This document shows positions 32,850-44,889 of a stretch of DNA of 64,000 nt, one piece after another. A program made the translations under genes and the position numbers. The DNA lies in contig OX465579.1 of assembly GCA_950022655.1 (NCBI GenBank), forward strand, positions 51,191,950 through 51,255,949. Reading direction: 5' to 3'. The stretch comes from Alentia gelatinosa (lineage: Eukaryota; Annelida; Polychaeta; Phyllodocida; Polynoidae). The stretch's first letter is position 1. Every line of letters starts with the position of its first letter. Below the pieces are notes generated by a model. It worked only from the letters and a program-made list of their open reading frames with translations, was not told the DNA's origin and did not search any database.

Positions 32850-33110
32850 TCACAGCCACTAGATGGCCACACCGTGCTCGGCAGAGGGCGCCACACGTGA
32901 CTCTCACTCTGTCTTTTATCGGGTCGAGCCCCGAGCTGCGATGGAGAAGATGGCGTCTAGCTTCGCGGATTTATAGACGGCCCACATGAGCACCGAGGAA
33001 ATAAAATGGCCGCCCACGCCGCGTCGGGCCTTTTCTACTCTGTGCGTAAACTTCTCAAGTCGAATAAAATGACGGGCCAGTCACGTGATAACGCGGACAG
33101 AGCCCTCTAC
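32850..33110 (+). promoter_or_regulatory. promoter-like block with two CTCF-like sites
   Basis: Two CTCF-like motifs lie 8 bp apart in the same orientation: CCACTAGATGGCCA (32856-32869) and TCGGCAGAGGGCGC (32878-32891). Downstream are YY1-like AAGATGGCG (32947-32955) and AAAATGGCCGCC (33003-33014), and an E-box CACGTG (33082-33087). Such clusters are typical of TATA-less promoters, but no downstream gene was recognised. Confidence 0.35.
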
Positions 33111-33800
33111 TAAACAGAGGCTGAAACTTAGTGGAAATTTGATGGTTCTCGGTGTTTTAACGCCATAGCAACCGGCAAGGTGATATCAGGTGGAGATGTG
33201 ATTCTCTGAGATGAGGTGATGGGAGGGTACTGAGGCACAGACCACATCGTAGCTACCGAATTACGCAGGGCATCCTCATCCTACACCAAGAAACCTACTG
33301 GTGAAAGCAAACGTCCCTCATGTATATCAATATTCAAAAAGTCGCTATTTGTTCATAGTGAATAGCATACCATCTATCAAATTCATATGGCAAATCAACT
33401 ATCGCGATATGATCTTTGGAAAAAGATACGATTCAGTAGGATGAAGTCCAAATTGTCTGATGCGTACATGTATACATATCTGCAGGGGAAAGGGGGACCT
33501 GTTGCTACGCTTTTCAGGCACGCTGATGGACAGACACACAAACAGACGCCATAGGGAAGCTTCTGTATATCCGTTCCCTTTAAGCGATGTCTGAGCTGCT
33601 CTGTGGAATTCTTATGTCACCGTATTAATATGCTATGCTGTCTTGCTATACAGTATTTTCTAAAGGCTTCCAGCTAGGAACTTCCAAATCTATCTTTCCA
33701 CGGTGTGGTTCTTCCTGGAAATGTGTAGAGCTTGTATGTGTATTACGCAGATAATGATCTAAAAGAAATTAGAATATAGGACCTAATGATCAATAACATC
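33111..33800. other. non-coding stretch, no gene recognised
   Basis: No supported gene. An imperfect RFX-like half site (GCCATAGCAAC, 33162-33172) is the only notable motif. Confidence 0.4.
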
Positions 33801-33804
33801 TATA

Positions 33805-34080
33805 TAATTGCGTCTTAATAACTGACACCCCTTCAGGAGGAAACAGAAAGGGAGAGTCTTATCATTACTGGCAGCCACACAGGAGAAAGCGCGAGGGTAA
33901 AAAGTATTACTAACTACCATCCGGCAGGAGGACACATGAGGGTAGAACGTCTTAATAACTGACACTCCTACAGGAGAAAATAGAGGAATATAGTGTGTTA
34001 ATAACTGATACTCCTACAGGGGAATAGTGGAATAGAGTGTCTTAATAACTGACACTCCTACAGGAGGAAACGGAACTGTA
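33805..34080. repeat. ~50-60-bp tandem repeat
   Basis: The motif CTTAATAACTGACACTCCTACAGGAG recurs with variation at about 33811, 33950, 33997 and 34039, separated by AGAGGAAT-type spacers. One diverged unit (ATTACTAACTACCATCCGGCAGGAG) lies at about 33905. Confidence 0.8.
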
Positions 34081-34379
34081 GATCCTGAGAAACAGTTCAT
34101 GTAGGGAGTTTTTGGCAGCACTCCTAGTGGGCAGGGAGCGGCATACATATAGTTGTCAGTGTGAACCCGGTGTCTATGTATAGGACCTAGCAGGCGAAGG
34201 GGATGCTGATTGCCTGGCCATGCCTAACGTCTACACACCACCACCAGCTGTCATCTCCTCCCCAAACAGGCCATGCATAAGTGATGCTGTTAACACGCCA
34301 TATGGATGGACGTCCTGGGCCGCCGGAGAGGGGTTTGGCAGAAACCGGAATCTCAGCATGTGGAAAGTCAGCAGTGTAT

Positions 34380-34860
34380 ATAGAAAGGGGGAAAGTGCGT
34401 GGGTTGTTGGAAAGGTCTCGAGGAGCGAACGGACAGGTGTGTAAAAGGATCGGGGAGCACGACAGGAAGGTGGACAGCTGCAGGGTATATGAAGGGATCA
34501 GGAAATGGGATATAGAAGGGGATTAAGTACGTGAGCATGCAGGGTGCACGAAAGAGACTTGTCTGAAGGGATCTAAGGAGGGACAGAGAGATGAGTGGAT
34601 TGTGTGAAGGGATAGAGGAGCAGGACAGTGAGGCAGATACGGTGCGTGAAGGCACCGGGGAGCAGGAGAAAGGTGTGTAAGGTGTGGCAATGGATTGGGG
34701 TAAGGGGCAGATAGGTGGGTAAGTGTTAAGGGATTGATGGGAGGAAATGGGTGTGCCAGGAAGTCGGAGAGAGATATGTGTAATGGGATGGAGAGTGGGA
34801 CAAAGGCAGAAATGAGATCTCACAATAACGGGAGCTGGTTCAGCTTTGATAATTTTCTCC
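34380..34860. repeat. GA-rich minisatellite, first block
   Basis: Degenerate tandem copies of about 40-50 bp built from AAGGGAT, GGGGAGCA and GACAGG blocks. The long open frame on the opposite strand is repeat-driven and rich in P, S and L. Confidence 0.65.
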
Positions 34861-35167
34861 ACTAGACCTCAAACCCTTTTGTGCTGAAAAATAGGCAGAT
34901 TATTAGATTCTCATAAGAATAAGATCAGATGTCATTCGCAATGTGTTTTGCTACTGGGGCTACTTAGGGAACATACCTCAAATTTCAAGGTACTTTTAAA
35001 TCTCAAATTGATTGCTCTCGCTCTCAGGATAGGATATACCCGCTGTGTCTTTTGATAGCCAACGCTTGATTTTCCGGGATTATCTTGTATCTTAATTTAA
35101 GTTAACGTCGCTACCAACACTATACTTGCAAGCCATATTCTAGTGAACCGTATCCACCTTATTGGGG

Positions 35168-35220
35168 CGTCCTCTCATACGGCGTTTCTTGCATCAAAAG
35201 AAACAAGGTACGAGAGGACG
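35168..35220. repeat. imperfect hairpin, 23-bp arms
   Basis: Arms 35168-35190 and 35198-35220 pair at 19 of 23 positions around a 7-nt loop (GCATCAA). The outer 9 bp (CGTCCTCTC/GAGAGGACG) and the inner TTTCTT/AAGAAA are perfect. Confidence 0.75.
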
Positions 35221-36110
35221 TTCTAAAAGAGATAAACCATACGTTTCACTTGTATTATGTACGTATAATTATTGATAATCAATCAAACATTTACCAAGAC
35301 ATGACAATGTCGAACCACTATTCAAAGTGTGCTGGGAGGGCACTTTACTCTAGTGATCTGACGCTTTAAGTCATACTACAACCGGTTCTATACCTGAGAC
35401 TCACAGAGCCACATTTCTCATAGATCTGTGAGTGAGAATGCAACCTGGCCCATACTTTGTAAGTCATATTGGTACCCTTCCTTGATCTGCATACCCCTTA
35501 AAGTCAGTTTCCATATTCACCAAGAAGTATTTCAAATGAGGAGGAAATAGCAAAGACCAGTACCTGAGGGAGTGGAGTGGTGGTTGTAATAGACCCGGGG
35601 TGTAAGAATGATGGCTACAGGTGCAGCAGGAGACCAGGTGGAGTGGAGAAGGGTGGGGTACCAGGACGCTCCTCGACCCCCAGGCCGGCAAGAATACTGT
35701 CATCAGAGAGAACAAAAACCGACTTTTTAAAACACGTTCACTGATGTATTACGGAGACGGCGGACTTTAATGCGGGGAGAATACACGATAAATACCAGCC
35801 CCTCGCCAGCCATTCGTCTCACGCGCCGTGTATGCGGGCCGAGGGACCAGCAGACGCTGCCTCGCCTTCCAAATTGATTTGAGGGCAAATAAAATAGGCT
35901 GCCACCAGGCGGCATTTGACAGGGCCTTATCAAGTACGAGGCGGGAGAGTTGGGCAGGGAGGATATAGTCTATACACAGAGACACCTAGTGGTCAGTCTA
36001 CAGGCAGAGACGCTGCCAACAACCCTCTCCCTTCCACACTCCCGACGCGACCTCTACCAGCAGGTTCCCCCGCCCAATGGTTTCAATACGGATAAATGGT
36101 ACTAAACCAT

Positions 36111-36124
36111 GTTGCCATGGAAAC
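36111..36124. promoter_or_regulatory. RFX-type X-box motif
   Basis: GTTGCCATGGAAAC matches the RFX consensus GTnRCC-n2-RGYAAC at all but one position. The site is only a sequence match. Confidence 0.3.
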
Positions 36125-36204
36125 GGGACAGACGCATTGATAGTTGGGAGCACATAAATCACATTGAGCAGTGGGATGGACAGCGCCGACTTGCGATGGG
36201 GCTG

Positions 36205-36760
36205 GTCATTACGCGGGCGGGGGGAGGGGGCAAGCAGGGAGCGGGGCATGTGACAGCCCGGGAAGTAGGTGGGGAGAGGGGATCGAGGGAGAGGAGTAGG
36301 GAGGGTTGAAGGGTAGAAATAAGCACAGCTGGCTGGGACGGAGAGGGGAGAGCAGCAGGGTGTAATGTGGGAGAGGTGGGAGAGAAACAGGAGGACAGGG
36401 GAAGGGGAAAGAGGCGGATGGATGAGTTGGTGAGGATATGGCTGTTATGGAGCAGGGCAACAGGTGGTCGGCTGAGTGGGTGACTGTCAAGTCTGAAAGT
36501 AGAAGTGGCTGCGGGTTGCCGTCAGATGTGGAAGGTAACAGAAGGCAGGCTGGGACGGGCCAGGGACTGTAAGAGGATAGAGCGGTACGCATGCGCAAGA
36601 AGGTGGAAAGCTAGAAAAGGGAGGGCAATAAATGGGATAGGCGAAGTTGAGAAGAGGGCCATAGGCACAGCAAGGGTGGCCATCAGAGAAAGTATTGGTA
36701 TGCAAGAAGAGGGGCAGACTGTATGAGAGGAGATGGGCAGGATGATGGCTATAGAGCTGG
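36205..36760. repeat. GA-rich minisatellite, second block
   Basis: Purine-rich degenerate tandem sequence (GGGAGAGG, AAGGGAGG, GGACGGGC blocks) resembling the array at 34380-34860. Frames on the opposite strand reading P/S/L-rich peptides are artefacts. Confidence 0.6.
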
Positions 36761-37212
36761 GTTTTCTTCTTTTTTAAATAAGGTTTTATTGACACATACA
36801 AGTCGTCCTTCCATGCTGGTCATAGACGATACGGGAGCGTTGTGACCCCAAGAAGTCTCTCTGGACCGGCGTCAAATATACGAGCGACCACTAGGAAATC
36901 AGAGACGGAACATGTTGTGACTCGTCACAGCACGTTAAGTCGTTGAAGAAGCATATGCATTATTGCAAGCCGATTTACCATTCGTCCCACATTTCCTTAA
37001 TAAAATATGGTTCTACAACTATAGACTTATTATTCCCGTAGATCTTTTCGCGTTTGTTTTTTACATTAAAGTCTACTTGACATGATTTCGAACATTCTTG
37101 CAAATGTCAAATTATTACCAAAACTATGGGTCGAACATGCGTGTATACTATTATCTGTATAGCATGCTTCACAATCCTCCCCGAAGTAATACCAGGATAA
37201 AGACTAAAATTT

Positions 37213-38200
37213 ATGCTCTGCACACTCAAATTGTTGATTCAGACATCTGTAATTACCGCACGAGAAGAGGATGATTTAGAACACTTCTTCATTGGATGTC
37301 ACAAGGTGGGAGACGTTTGGAAAAAGACATGGAGCTGGATAGGTAAGGTCTCTATAGTACAACATAAGCAGTCACCGGTGAAAATTTTGCTAACGGAATG
37401 CCATATGGGAACCACCTTGCCCTATGTCTGAAGTTCTACATCTATAAACAAAGACTAAAAAAATTTGACTTGATGAAAACGCAACATCCCTGATGGAATC
37501 CTATTTAAAACATCGAAGTCAAATAGTTAAACTAAATGGACTAATCTGAGCAAAACATAATCTGTGGAGTCCCTCAAGGATCTGTTCTCGGTCCATCCCT
37601 ACTTAGTATTTTTATAAATTATGTTTTCTATAATAAAGAATAGAATAACAACATGGCTGAAAGCAAATAAGTTGGGGGTGAATACAAACTACACCTATTG
37701 AGATACCAGATCCCCAAAGAAGCTAGAATAACTATGTTAAAACAATCTATTTTACCTATATATGATTATGTAGTACATATATATATATATATACAGGGGC
37801 TTATTTATAAAGAAGATTAAAAAACGATTAGACATCTCCTTCAATCAATGCATGAGAGTTGCCTGGGAGTCGAAAGGAAAAGGGACCAAAAATAGATGAC
37901 CTATATAATCAGTGTAAACTGAGACCACTATCCTACTGAAGGCAGCTTCACTGGCTGATGAGCATCTGATGGTGGTCACATGAGACCACCTATTGTAAAA
38001 ACCCCCACAAGAAATACTAGAAACCAAGAAAAAAAGAATCCTAAAAATAGATTTCCCTAAAACTGAAAAGTTCAGGAATAACCCTCTATATTTAGGTGCA
38101 AAATCCTGGGATAAACTGCCCACAAACATCCAAGAAATGGAAGACAGCTCATATCTTAAGATCTTTATAATGGAGAATAGACAATTATGGGAATAAGTTT
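37213..38200 (+). pseudogene. LINE debris: zinc-knuckle-like, RT and C-terminal pieces
   Basis: Three plus-strand fragments. At 37213-37431 the peptide EEDDLEHFFIGCHKVGDVWKK resembles the Cys/His segment found after the RT of some non-LTR elements (zf-RVT). At about 37557-37625 the RT signature IICGVPQGSVLGPSLLSIFI is clear, followed by TTWLKANKLG. At about 38070-38130, NNPLYLGAKSWDKLPTNIQ matches the C-terminal end seen in the LINEs at 53.0 and 61.5 kb. The YADD segment is missing and stops are frequent. The first fragment may belong to a different LINE. Confidence 0.65.
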
Positions 38201-38417
38201 TGCAAAAATCTTGTCTCTTGATAGTCCTTGGCCATATAAACTATCCAATCAGTATTGTCCTGTTATGTCTGATGTCAACTCGTGCCTCATATATACCGTT
38301 ATAGCCATTTGCTATTGTCTCGTTTTTCTCTCGTTATTTGTATCTATGACAGCATGTAAAAACGCCCTCATGGGGTGAATGTTGCCTTGACACAATAAAA
38401 AAACGAAGAAGGTCAGA

Positions 38418-39595
38418 GTAGAGAACTACTTATGCTACCTTGAAAATAAACCCTAGAAATTCTACAAAAGTTGAGGACACGTGTGCACCTCTCCGCTATT
38501 CTGTTTGCTTTAATGCTTGTACTCAAGAAGGCAACTCTTGTTTTAAGAATACCACCCCTGGAACATCGTGGGATGTGATCTTGGAGAAAATGCCACACGG
38601 TATGCCTACGCGTTCAAACTTCTCTAGAACCGTGAGAACGGAAGAATCTCAGGTGTGCGAAATTCAGGGTCTGGTGGATCTACAGCGTTCCATATACTTG
38701 CTTATGACTAATGATTAAAAAGCTAGGGAAAAGGCTAAAAAGTAACTAAAAGAAGGTTTATCTACGATTGAAAGGAAATTAGATGAACAAGGCAAGAGTC
38801 TGAAACAAATATATGAGTCTATTGAAGAGTAAGTTGAGGCACTCTCAATAAGAATCGATGATACTGAGGTGAAACTAGTGGAGATTGAGAAACAAATACA
38901 GGATGTTCATGAGGGAAATTGGAACCCTGAATTAACGTTTGAGAAGTTGATGGATGAAATTGAGAAGTTAGAAGCCTGTGTTGCTTTTCTAGAGGATGAT
39001 AGACGTTGCACAAATCTACTGATAGAAGGTATTCCTTAGATAGGTGAAGAGAATGTGAGACAAAAAGGATCTGGATCTATTTTCTGATTTGATACAGTTC
39101 CTGGCATTTTTCCAGTTTAGGCAGTATATGCAAAACAGATTAATTTCAAAGCAGTAATCAAGGGCCCTAAGCTATTGGTAAACAATAAGCCTTACCAACA
39201 TAGGGACATCAACAAATTTCCCACGGTAATTACACCTGAAGCCGCCAAGACGGTGAGGGTGAGTGACAGCTGGGCATTTCAGTCCCACCACTCTATGCTA
39301 CCAAATATGTATGAGTGCATCATTGAAGACTCAGATCATCAGTGGTCAACAGCGGAACAACTGTTTTGTTATCGCAAAGCAGTCTCGCATGGTGTCTTAA
39401 AACTCGCTATAAAAGGTAATGGAATCTATCTTGAAGAAAAGGTTCGACCAGAACGACGGGCTGAGAGACGCACTCATAAACCTGAATGGGCACTTATATA
39501 AGGATACACAGGATCGCTTCTGGGGGGTGGATACGGGCTCTACATTCAAACCAGCTGTAAAGTTGTGCAGATGGCAGTATAAAAATCGAAAATAA
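38418..39595 (+). pseudogene. LINE ORF1-like pseudogene: coiled coil fused to a NADAR domain
   Basis: Plus-strand frames, interrupted by stops and shifts, read as one ancient protein. A Cys-containing N-terminal part (38418-38718) is followed by a long coiled coil (38740-39036: STIERKLDEQGKSLKQIYES, then LSIRIDDTEVKLVEIEKQIQ) ending in CTNLLIEGIP, like L1-type ORF1 proteins. Then AVIKGPKLLVNNKPYQ, and a NADAR (YbiA-like) domain: SMLPNMYECIIEDSDHQWST and EQLFCYRKAVSHG. After a frame change near 39419 it continues KRFDQNDGLRDALI and DRFWGVD. NADAR domains act on ADP-ribose-type or riboflavin-pathway metabolites; the role in a retroelement is unknown. It lies next to LINE debris on the same strand. 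Confidence 0.6.
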
Positions 39596-39639
39596 AAGAC
39601 ATCTGCTATTTGATTAGCGTGCATAAACAACGTCAAAGC

Positions 39640-40100
39640 TACCGATGTCAACATGGCGGACGAGGTCGAATCGCGACTTTAAACTCGTGATACAGGCCCC
39701 CGTTACGACTACAAGTGAGTACTGACCAAATATCGAGGCAACTAATGGGTGGCGGTCACCTGACACCGTTTAAATTGCTCAGATATGCGAAATCCATCGA
39801 TATTAACAACATGCCACTTGCTCTGGTCCGCAAAGGGTGACACACAGGCACGCCGGAAGTTCCCGAATGTAAATTGACGTCACTCTCCGAATCGTAGTCT
39901 TAGACGCAAGCTTTGCGTACTGTTTGGTTCGAAGCAGCGGAAGTGGGTGAGCGACTACGATATAGAGAGTGAGGTTCATTTAAATATCTTCACGCATGCG
40001 CAACGAGCACATCCTGCGCAACTTCCGGTTAGCAGCAGACAGTGTCAACATGGAGGGGTTGTGACTCGACGACTTCGTATATCGCGTTTTTTGATCGAAT
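39640..40100 (+). promoter_or_regulatory. promoter-like block (ETS, CRE, NRF1, YY1-type motifs)
   Basis: Clustered motifs of TATA-less animal promoters: CCGGAAGT ETS site (39853-39860), perfect CRE TGACGTCA (39875-39882), GCGGAAGT (39937-39944), CGCATGCGCA NRF1-like site (39993-40002), ACTTCCGG (40021-40028), and YY1-like CAACATGGCGGA (39649-39660). Short ATG frames follow, but no downstream gene is recognised. The motifs are seen directly; promoter activity is inferred. Confidence 0.35.
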
Positions 40101-40170
40101 TGAGGTATGTAATAATAAGAAAACGCCCTAACTGTGGCCAGAACTATGTCTTAGTGCGAGGTCACCTGTA

Positions 40171-40215
40171 GTAGACGTTCGCCCCGACGCCGCAGGCGGA
40201 GGGGCGAACGTCCAC
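40171..40215. repeat. hairpin with conserved 15-nt core, copy 2
   Basis: Core GACGCCGCAGGCGGA (40186-40200) is flanked by 15-nt arms (40171-40185 and 40201-40215) that pair at 14 of 15 positions. The arms differ entirely from those of the copy at 1321-1365 apart from the innermost CCC/GGG. The box CGAGGTCAnnTG precedes both. Confidence 0.8.
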
Positions 40216-40249
40216 TTTCTCGTATTAAGGAGAAATTCTCGTATTACCC

Positions 40250-43200
40250 TTACAGGTTAAATCTATAATACATAAAATACGACTTTAGTACACCGTGAAT
40301 ATTATCGGTGTGGGTTTCGTTGGCAGACGGAAACGCAATAGACATCCTTTTTGCAACCCCACCAAAGAAGTAGGGCACAGAGTCCTGCAATACAAATGAG
40401 GAAACCTTTGCAAACTTGTAATATTCGGTGGTTGCCCACATTAGAATTTCAAGAGAACTATGGATGAATATCTTTTAAAATTTCAGCACAATTGGAATTA
40501 AGTGTATTCTACATTGCAGGCCTTATATTCAAGTTCCTCAGTCGGCCAAACGATTTTCAATGGTAAAGATCCGCTCATATGTCTTCGTGTTCATGCTTTA
40601 TTCGCTGTAGTGCAGTCATTTTTGTTAATTACATTCGTCATGTCTTGTATACTCCATGGCTTCTCGATAACTGATGCAGTAACCATACATGCCCCAATGT
40701 ATTATTATGCATGTCACTGTCAATCATGAATATTGCCCTTCATCATTCAGAAAGTAGTGTTAGTATATTATGCGTACATGGTCCCTCGAAAAGACATTAA
40801 CGAAAGGAAAGCTACAAGTTAAAGCAAGGCGTGATTAAATCAAACTCCCGTATCTAATAGAAATAACCATTTGCTATATATCAAGTGATTAACAATAAAG
40901 TCATGTCATTGAATAGCAATGAATAGTCTTCTTCAAATACCTGTGGTACAAGGGTTTATGTCAGAAACAACACGAATCAGTTAATTTGTGGTAAAAGGTG
41001 ACTGCTACCGCGACTAATGAGCAAGTGACTGAATGGACGCCATTATACCGTGTCCTGAGGTAATTGAATATTCCTTGTCTGTGAATAAGTACACAGTGGA
41101 AGGCCCCCATTGGTAGTGTGGTAGGCAGGAGTGGAACTAGTGGTGCCCCTTGCTTCTCTGTTCAGTGTGCGATCCCTCCCTGGAGGGTGAGTCGTTAACT
41201 ACTACACTGGTGACTAGTTTGCCTACTGGTGTTTGTTTGGCGAACCAAAATCTGTATATTCACGTTTGGGAACATTTTTCGAGTTTTTCCCATTCTTGCT
41301 CAATAGTTTCGACCATCAGGTCTCATCAGGCGATTGTAGCTATAATATAAAGGGAGACCTTTGTACAAAGGTGATGCCATATGATATACAGGTAGGTAAA
41401 TAAAAGCAATAATGATAAGAGAAAGAGTAAGTTTTAAAGTGACCACCCAGTGGACATCGTTGAAGCAAAATACCCATGCCATTAAATCTTTTAAATTCTC
41501 AAACCAACTTGTTCTTGTCTATATTCTAGCCTGTGGTAAGACAGCGTCATCGTCAAACTGGATTCAATCCAGTCACTCTAAAGTTTCTAGACAACTTACA
41601 TATCACACACAATTTTGACATGATATAATTATGTCGTAAGACATGCAGTATTCATGTATTCTATTAGATCACGATTCCCAGTTGAGTAAAATCTGCCGTG
41701 TTTGGTTTGCAAATTGTATAGTTTTTGGGAAAGGACAATCTCATTTAGATAGGATTGTGTAGATGGCTTTACCTCATTGTATTTGTGGATTGCATGTATC
41801 ATTAGAATTGCCGGGACGGAAATTAATTGAAGCATTGTGTATTTCTTAATTTATGCTTTCAATATGAGAGTACTTTGTCTATGAGATTCAGGTTCAGTAA
41901 AGCAATTTGTCAGAGAAAACATTAGTTTTGTTACGAAATATTAACTATTTTGACGTGATCTTGTGTGGCAGTGGCACGCATGATGGAAAAGATGAGAACC
42001 TGGTTCGGTAATTCGATGAAGAACTTCTAAGAGACCATTCTTAAAACAGATTCCAGGCATTTCATTTTCCAATTTGGAGGACTGGCACGTCTCCTGACTT
42101 GGAGCGGAAAATAGCTTTTAGGGAAGTGTTTATTGGATTTGCTTTTGTTCTGTCGACAGCTAAGCTCTTGGCGTTAATTTGGTTCAACGGGAACAAACAG
42201 TACTTCCGTTCGCACGTCAAGTGTCTTTTAGCACACAGCGACACAGAAACGGTCTCCTTAGTGACTAATTTTATGTACAACTCGTGTTTGAACCCCTCAA
42301 TAGCTCACCGTTACGTCACTCTTGAGCGTTGACCGATCTCCAAAATATTGCCAACGTACGTAGCCTGCCATTTACTTCTATACACACAGCTCATTACTTT
42401 TGATAGTTAAGATTAAGTTATTACTCACGCGTACTAGGTTATTACAATCATACCTAGTTATTGCAGGCTATTGCCGTGTAATACTTTATTATTACATAAC
42501 AATACATACAGACAGACGAAGTTTTAGAAGACTATACCAGCCATAGTATGTTTTGCATACTATTTCACATTCATTATAACTTATCAAATTCCATTACTGT
42601 GTTAGTTCATACTTTCGCTGCTTAATGTATGGTATTCTGTTAGAAACAAAGAATACTTAAATACATTTATTCTCAAAGCTCATAGTAGTGGTATATGAAA
42701 GTGATGCGTCTGATGAATATTGTGCAGAAAGTGGTGTAAGATGTTACAACGGAATGATTATATCATATAGTCACTTATCATCTTAACCTCCCTTATTTTC
42801 TGTGTTCCCCATATTCCTTCAAGGGATATCCTACAATACACAGTGGTGCCACCTGGGGATTTTCAAATACTGGCAATCATTTATTCAAATTTGTTCCTTT
42901 GACTAATTTTGATACAAAATAAGTAACTTATAACATATCATTGAGTTTAACCCAATAGGTATATTAGGCCAATTTTCATCTGACTGAGTTATATAGGAAA
43001 TGTACTTAAAACACAGTTTTCTTCACTCCAGAACTGGTATTAAAATTGTTTTACAACCTGGCTTAGACTGGTTTCATTTTATTAAAAGGTAACGTATTTT
43101 CCTGTATCTGAAAAATTTTCTGGTAATTTAGAATTAAGTTAGAGTTTACAGTCTCCTTATAAAAAAGATTCCGGTTTCATTCCTTCATAAATCAAGTTAC
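40250..43200. other. non-coding stretch, no gene recognised
   Basis: About 3 kb of AT-rich sequence with only short frames. A 77-codon frame at 42099-42332 ends in an NSCLNPSI peptide that recalls a GPCR helix-7 motif, but the rest does not fit, so it is not called. Confidence 0.45.
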
Positions 43201-43229
43201 AATTGATACCTTTCAAATAAAGCATACAT

Positions 43230-44889
43230 AAAATACGATGAAAGTTTTTAAAATGCAATACGATTTATAAAATGATTAAGAGCAATGGCCCTAAAATAGA
43301 CCCTTGAGGAACCCCAGATTTAACCTTTGCCTTTTCGGAAAATTTGTTGTCCAACTTTGTTTGTAGACATCTACTTTCATATCTAGATTAATCTTTTTAA
43401 ATGGTTTAATAAAATCTAGTGATCTACGCTATCGAATGCTCTTTTGAAGTAAAAAATATTGCTAAGATTGATTTATGCTTATCTAAGCTGAGGTGGATAT
43501 CAGTTAATAATTTGAAAATTGCTTGGTTAGCTGATCTTCCGGGCATGAACCCAAACTGGTTTTCACTAATCATATATCATTTTCAGATAAATATTGATAC
43601 GCATATATGCAGTACCTTTTCTACGACTTTAGAAAGGAATGGTAACACTGTTATGGGTCTCCAGTAAGTTAATTTACAGAGATCTCCGTCCTTAGGGAAG
43701 AGTGTTACTACTCCTTTTTCAAGCTATCAGGGAATTCTCTTGTGGTCAGAATATTGTTAATTAAACTCGTAAAGATATCTACAATGTCAAGGATCAGCCT
43801 TTTAAGATAAGTTGAGTTAAAGAACAATATACCCATAGACTTGTGATTATCCAAACTTTTAACTATTTTTATAATCTCTTGGTTATCAATGAGAGTAAGT
43901 TCAGTTGAATCTCTATTACATGTAGTTGATTTTCCTTAATCTCCCAAACGATTTTGCCCTTCGTTTAATTAGTCTGTCAATGTACCCCCTTAAAATTAGG
44001 TTTTCTCTGGTTTCTCAGCTAATGTTTTTTTTATTTGATGTTTTTCATCGAGATATTCAAGTATATGGTCCATACTATCTATAAAACTATCGTCACTTAA
44101 AGACCCCATATGTTTATTCAGTTGATCATGATAAACTTTACTTAAATTTCTAGTGTCTAGTGTCTTCTTAACCAATTTGTTTCTTATCTTTTTTAGAGCA
44201 AAAAGTGGCACATGATCTGATATATAGTAATTAGGATTACCCAATATAGAAACAAATTTTGAATTTGTACAAATATGGTCGATAGTACTGTTCCCTTTTG
44301 GGTGTAAAAAGGTTTTCGGCTGTTTTTTGTGTAAAGTTAGGTTATTACGTAAAAGTAAATTTTTCATAACTATATATATAGAACTGGTTTTACATTTCAC
44401 ATTCAAGTTCATGTCTCCTAGAACACATATCTCATCATGTCTAAAGATATCATCATGAAATATATTTTCTATAAAATAGTAGCAGAATTCGACATCTTCA
44501 TTAGGTGGTCTATAAAGCAAAATTATTAATAACGACGTTTTTGAAGGTTCAGTAATTCTACAAACTAAGCATTCGATTCTAGGTTTAAAGATACAGTGTT
44601 CAGTAACAATTTCCATATGAGGCACATAAGATTCACTCAAAAGTAATGCAACCCGCCCTCCTTTTTAAAGAGTCTCATAATTTCTATCTTTTCTATCTCG
44701 TAAATCCAACATTTTATCTAAACACTTACTTGTGAGCCAGCTTTTGGTTATCGTTACAAAATCAAAATCATCAAGAATTAGATTCAGTTCATTAATTCTA
44801 CCATAAAGACTCTGCACATTAACATTAAAAAATGTCATCCCTTTCATACATCTGACCTCCTCCGGTGTTTTATAAATCATTGGTGACAA
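43230..44889 (-). pseudogene. decayed LINE with endonuclease and RT pieces
   Basis: Read on the minus strand, the endonuclease starts at about 44840 (FFNVNVQSLYGRINELN...VTITKSWLT). After a break it continues as a 214-codon frame (44640-43996) with LYRPPNEDVEF, VLGDMNLNV, STIDHICTN and YISDHVPLF, the standard EN landmarks. Broken RT pieces follow: RPITVLPFLSKVVEKVL (about 43660), ENQFGFMPGRSANQAIF (about 43565) and GVPQGSILGPLL (about 43310). The closest relative in the window is the LINE at 61431-64000, with a similar order and the peptides LHPKG and ISDHV. Frames and stops show it is inactive. Confidence 0.85.

Larger units (their letters stand above)
34865..36200. other. non-coding stretch, no gene recognised
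   Basis: Contains a hairpin (35168-35220) and an RFX-type X-box (36111-36124), listed separately. No gene recognised. Confidence 0.45.

Noticed and set aside
35198..35220. GGTACGAGAGGAC resembles the sarcin-ricin loop of large-subunit rRNA
   Set aside because: Only about 10 bases match, no other rRNA sequence surrounds it, and the segment is explained as one arm of a local hairpin.
34368..36801. P/S/L-rich minus-strand frames in the GA-rich arrays
   Set aside because: Artefacts of purine-rich minisatellites lacking stop codons on the complementary strand.
42099..42332. Frame ending NFMYNSCLNPSIAHRY, like a GPCR helix 7
   Set aside because: No preceding transmembrane helices in the right order, no tyrosine at the motif end and no exon context.
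42654..43100. Possible continuation of the minus-strand LINE below 43.2 kb
   Set aside because: No RT or C-terminal motif could be read there; the boundary was left at the last recognisable RT motif.
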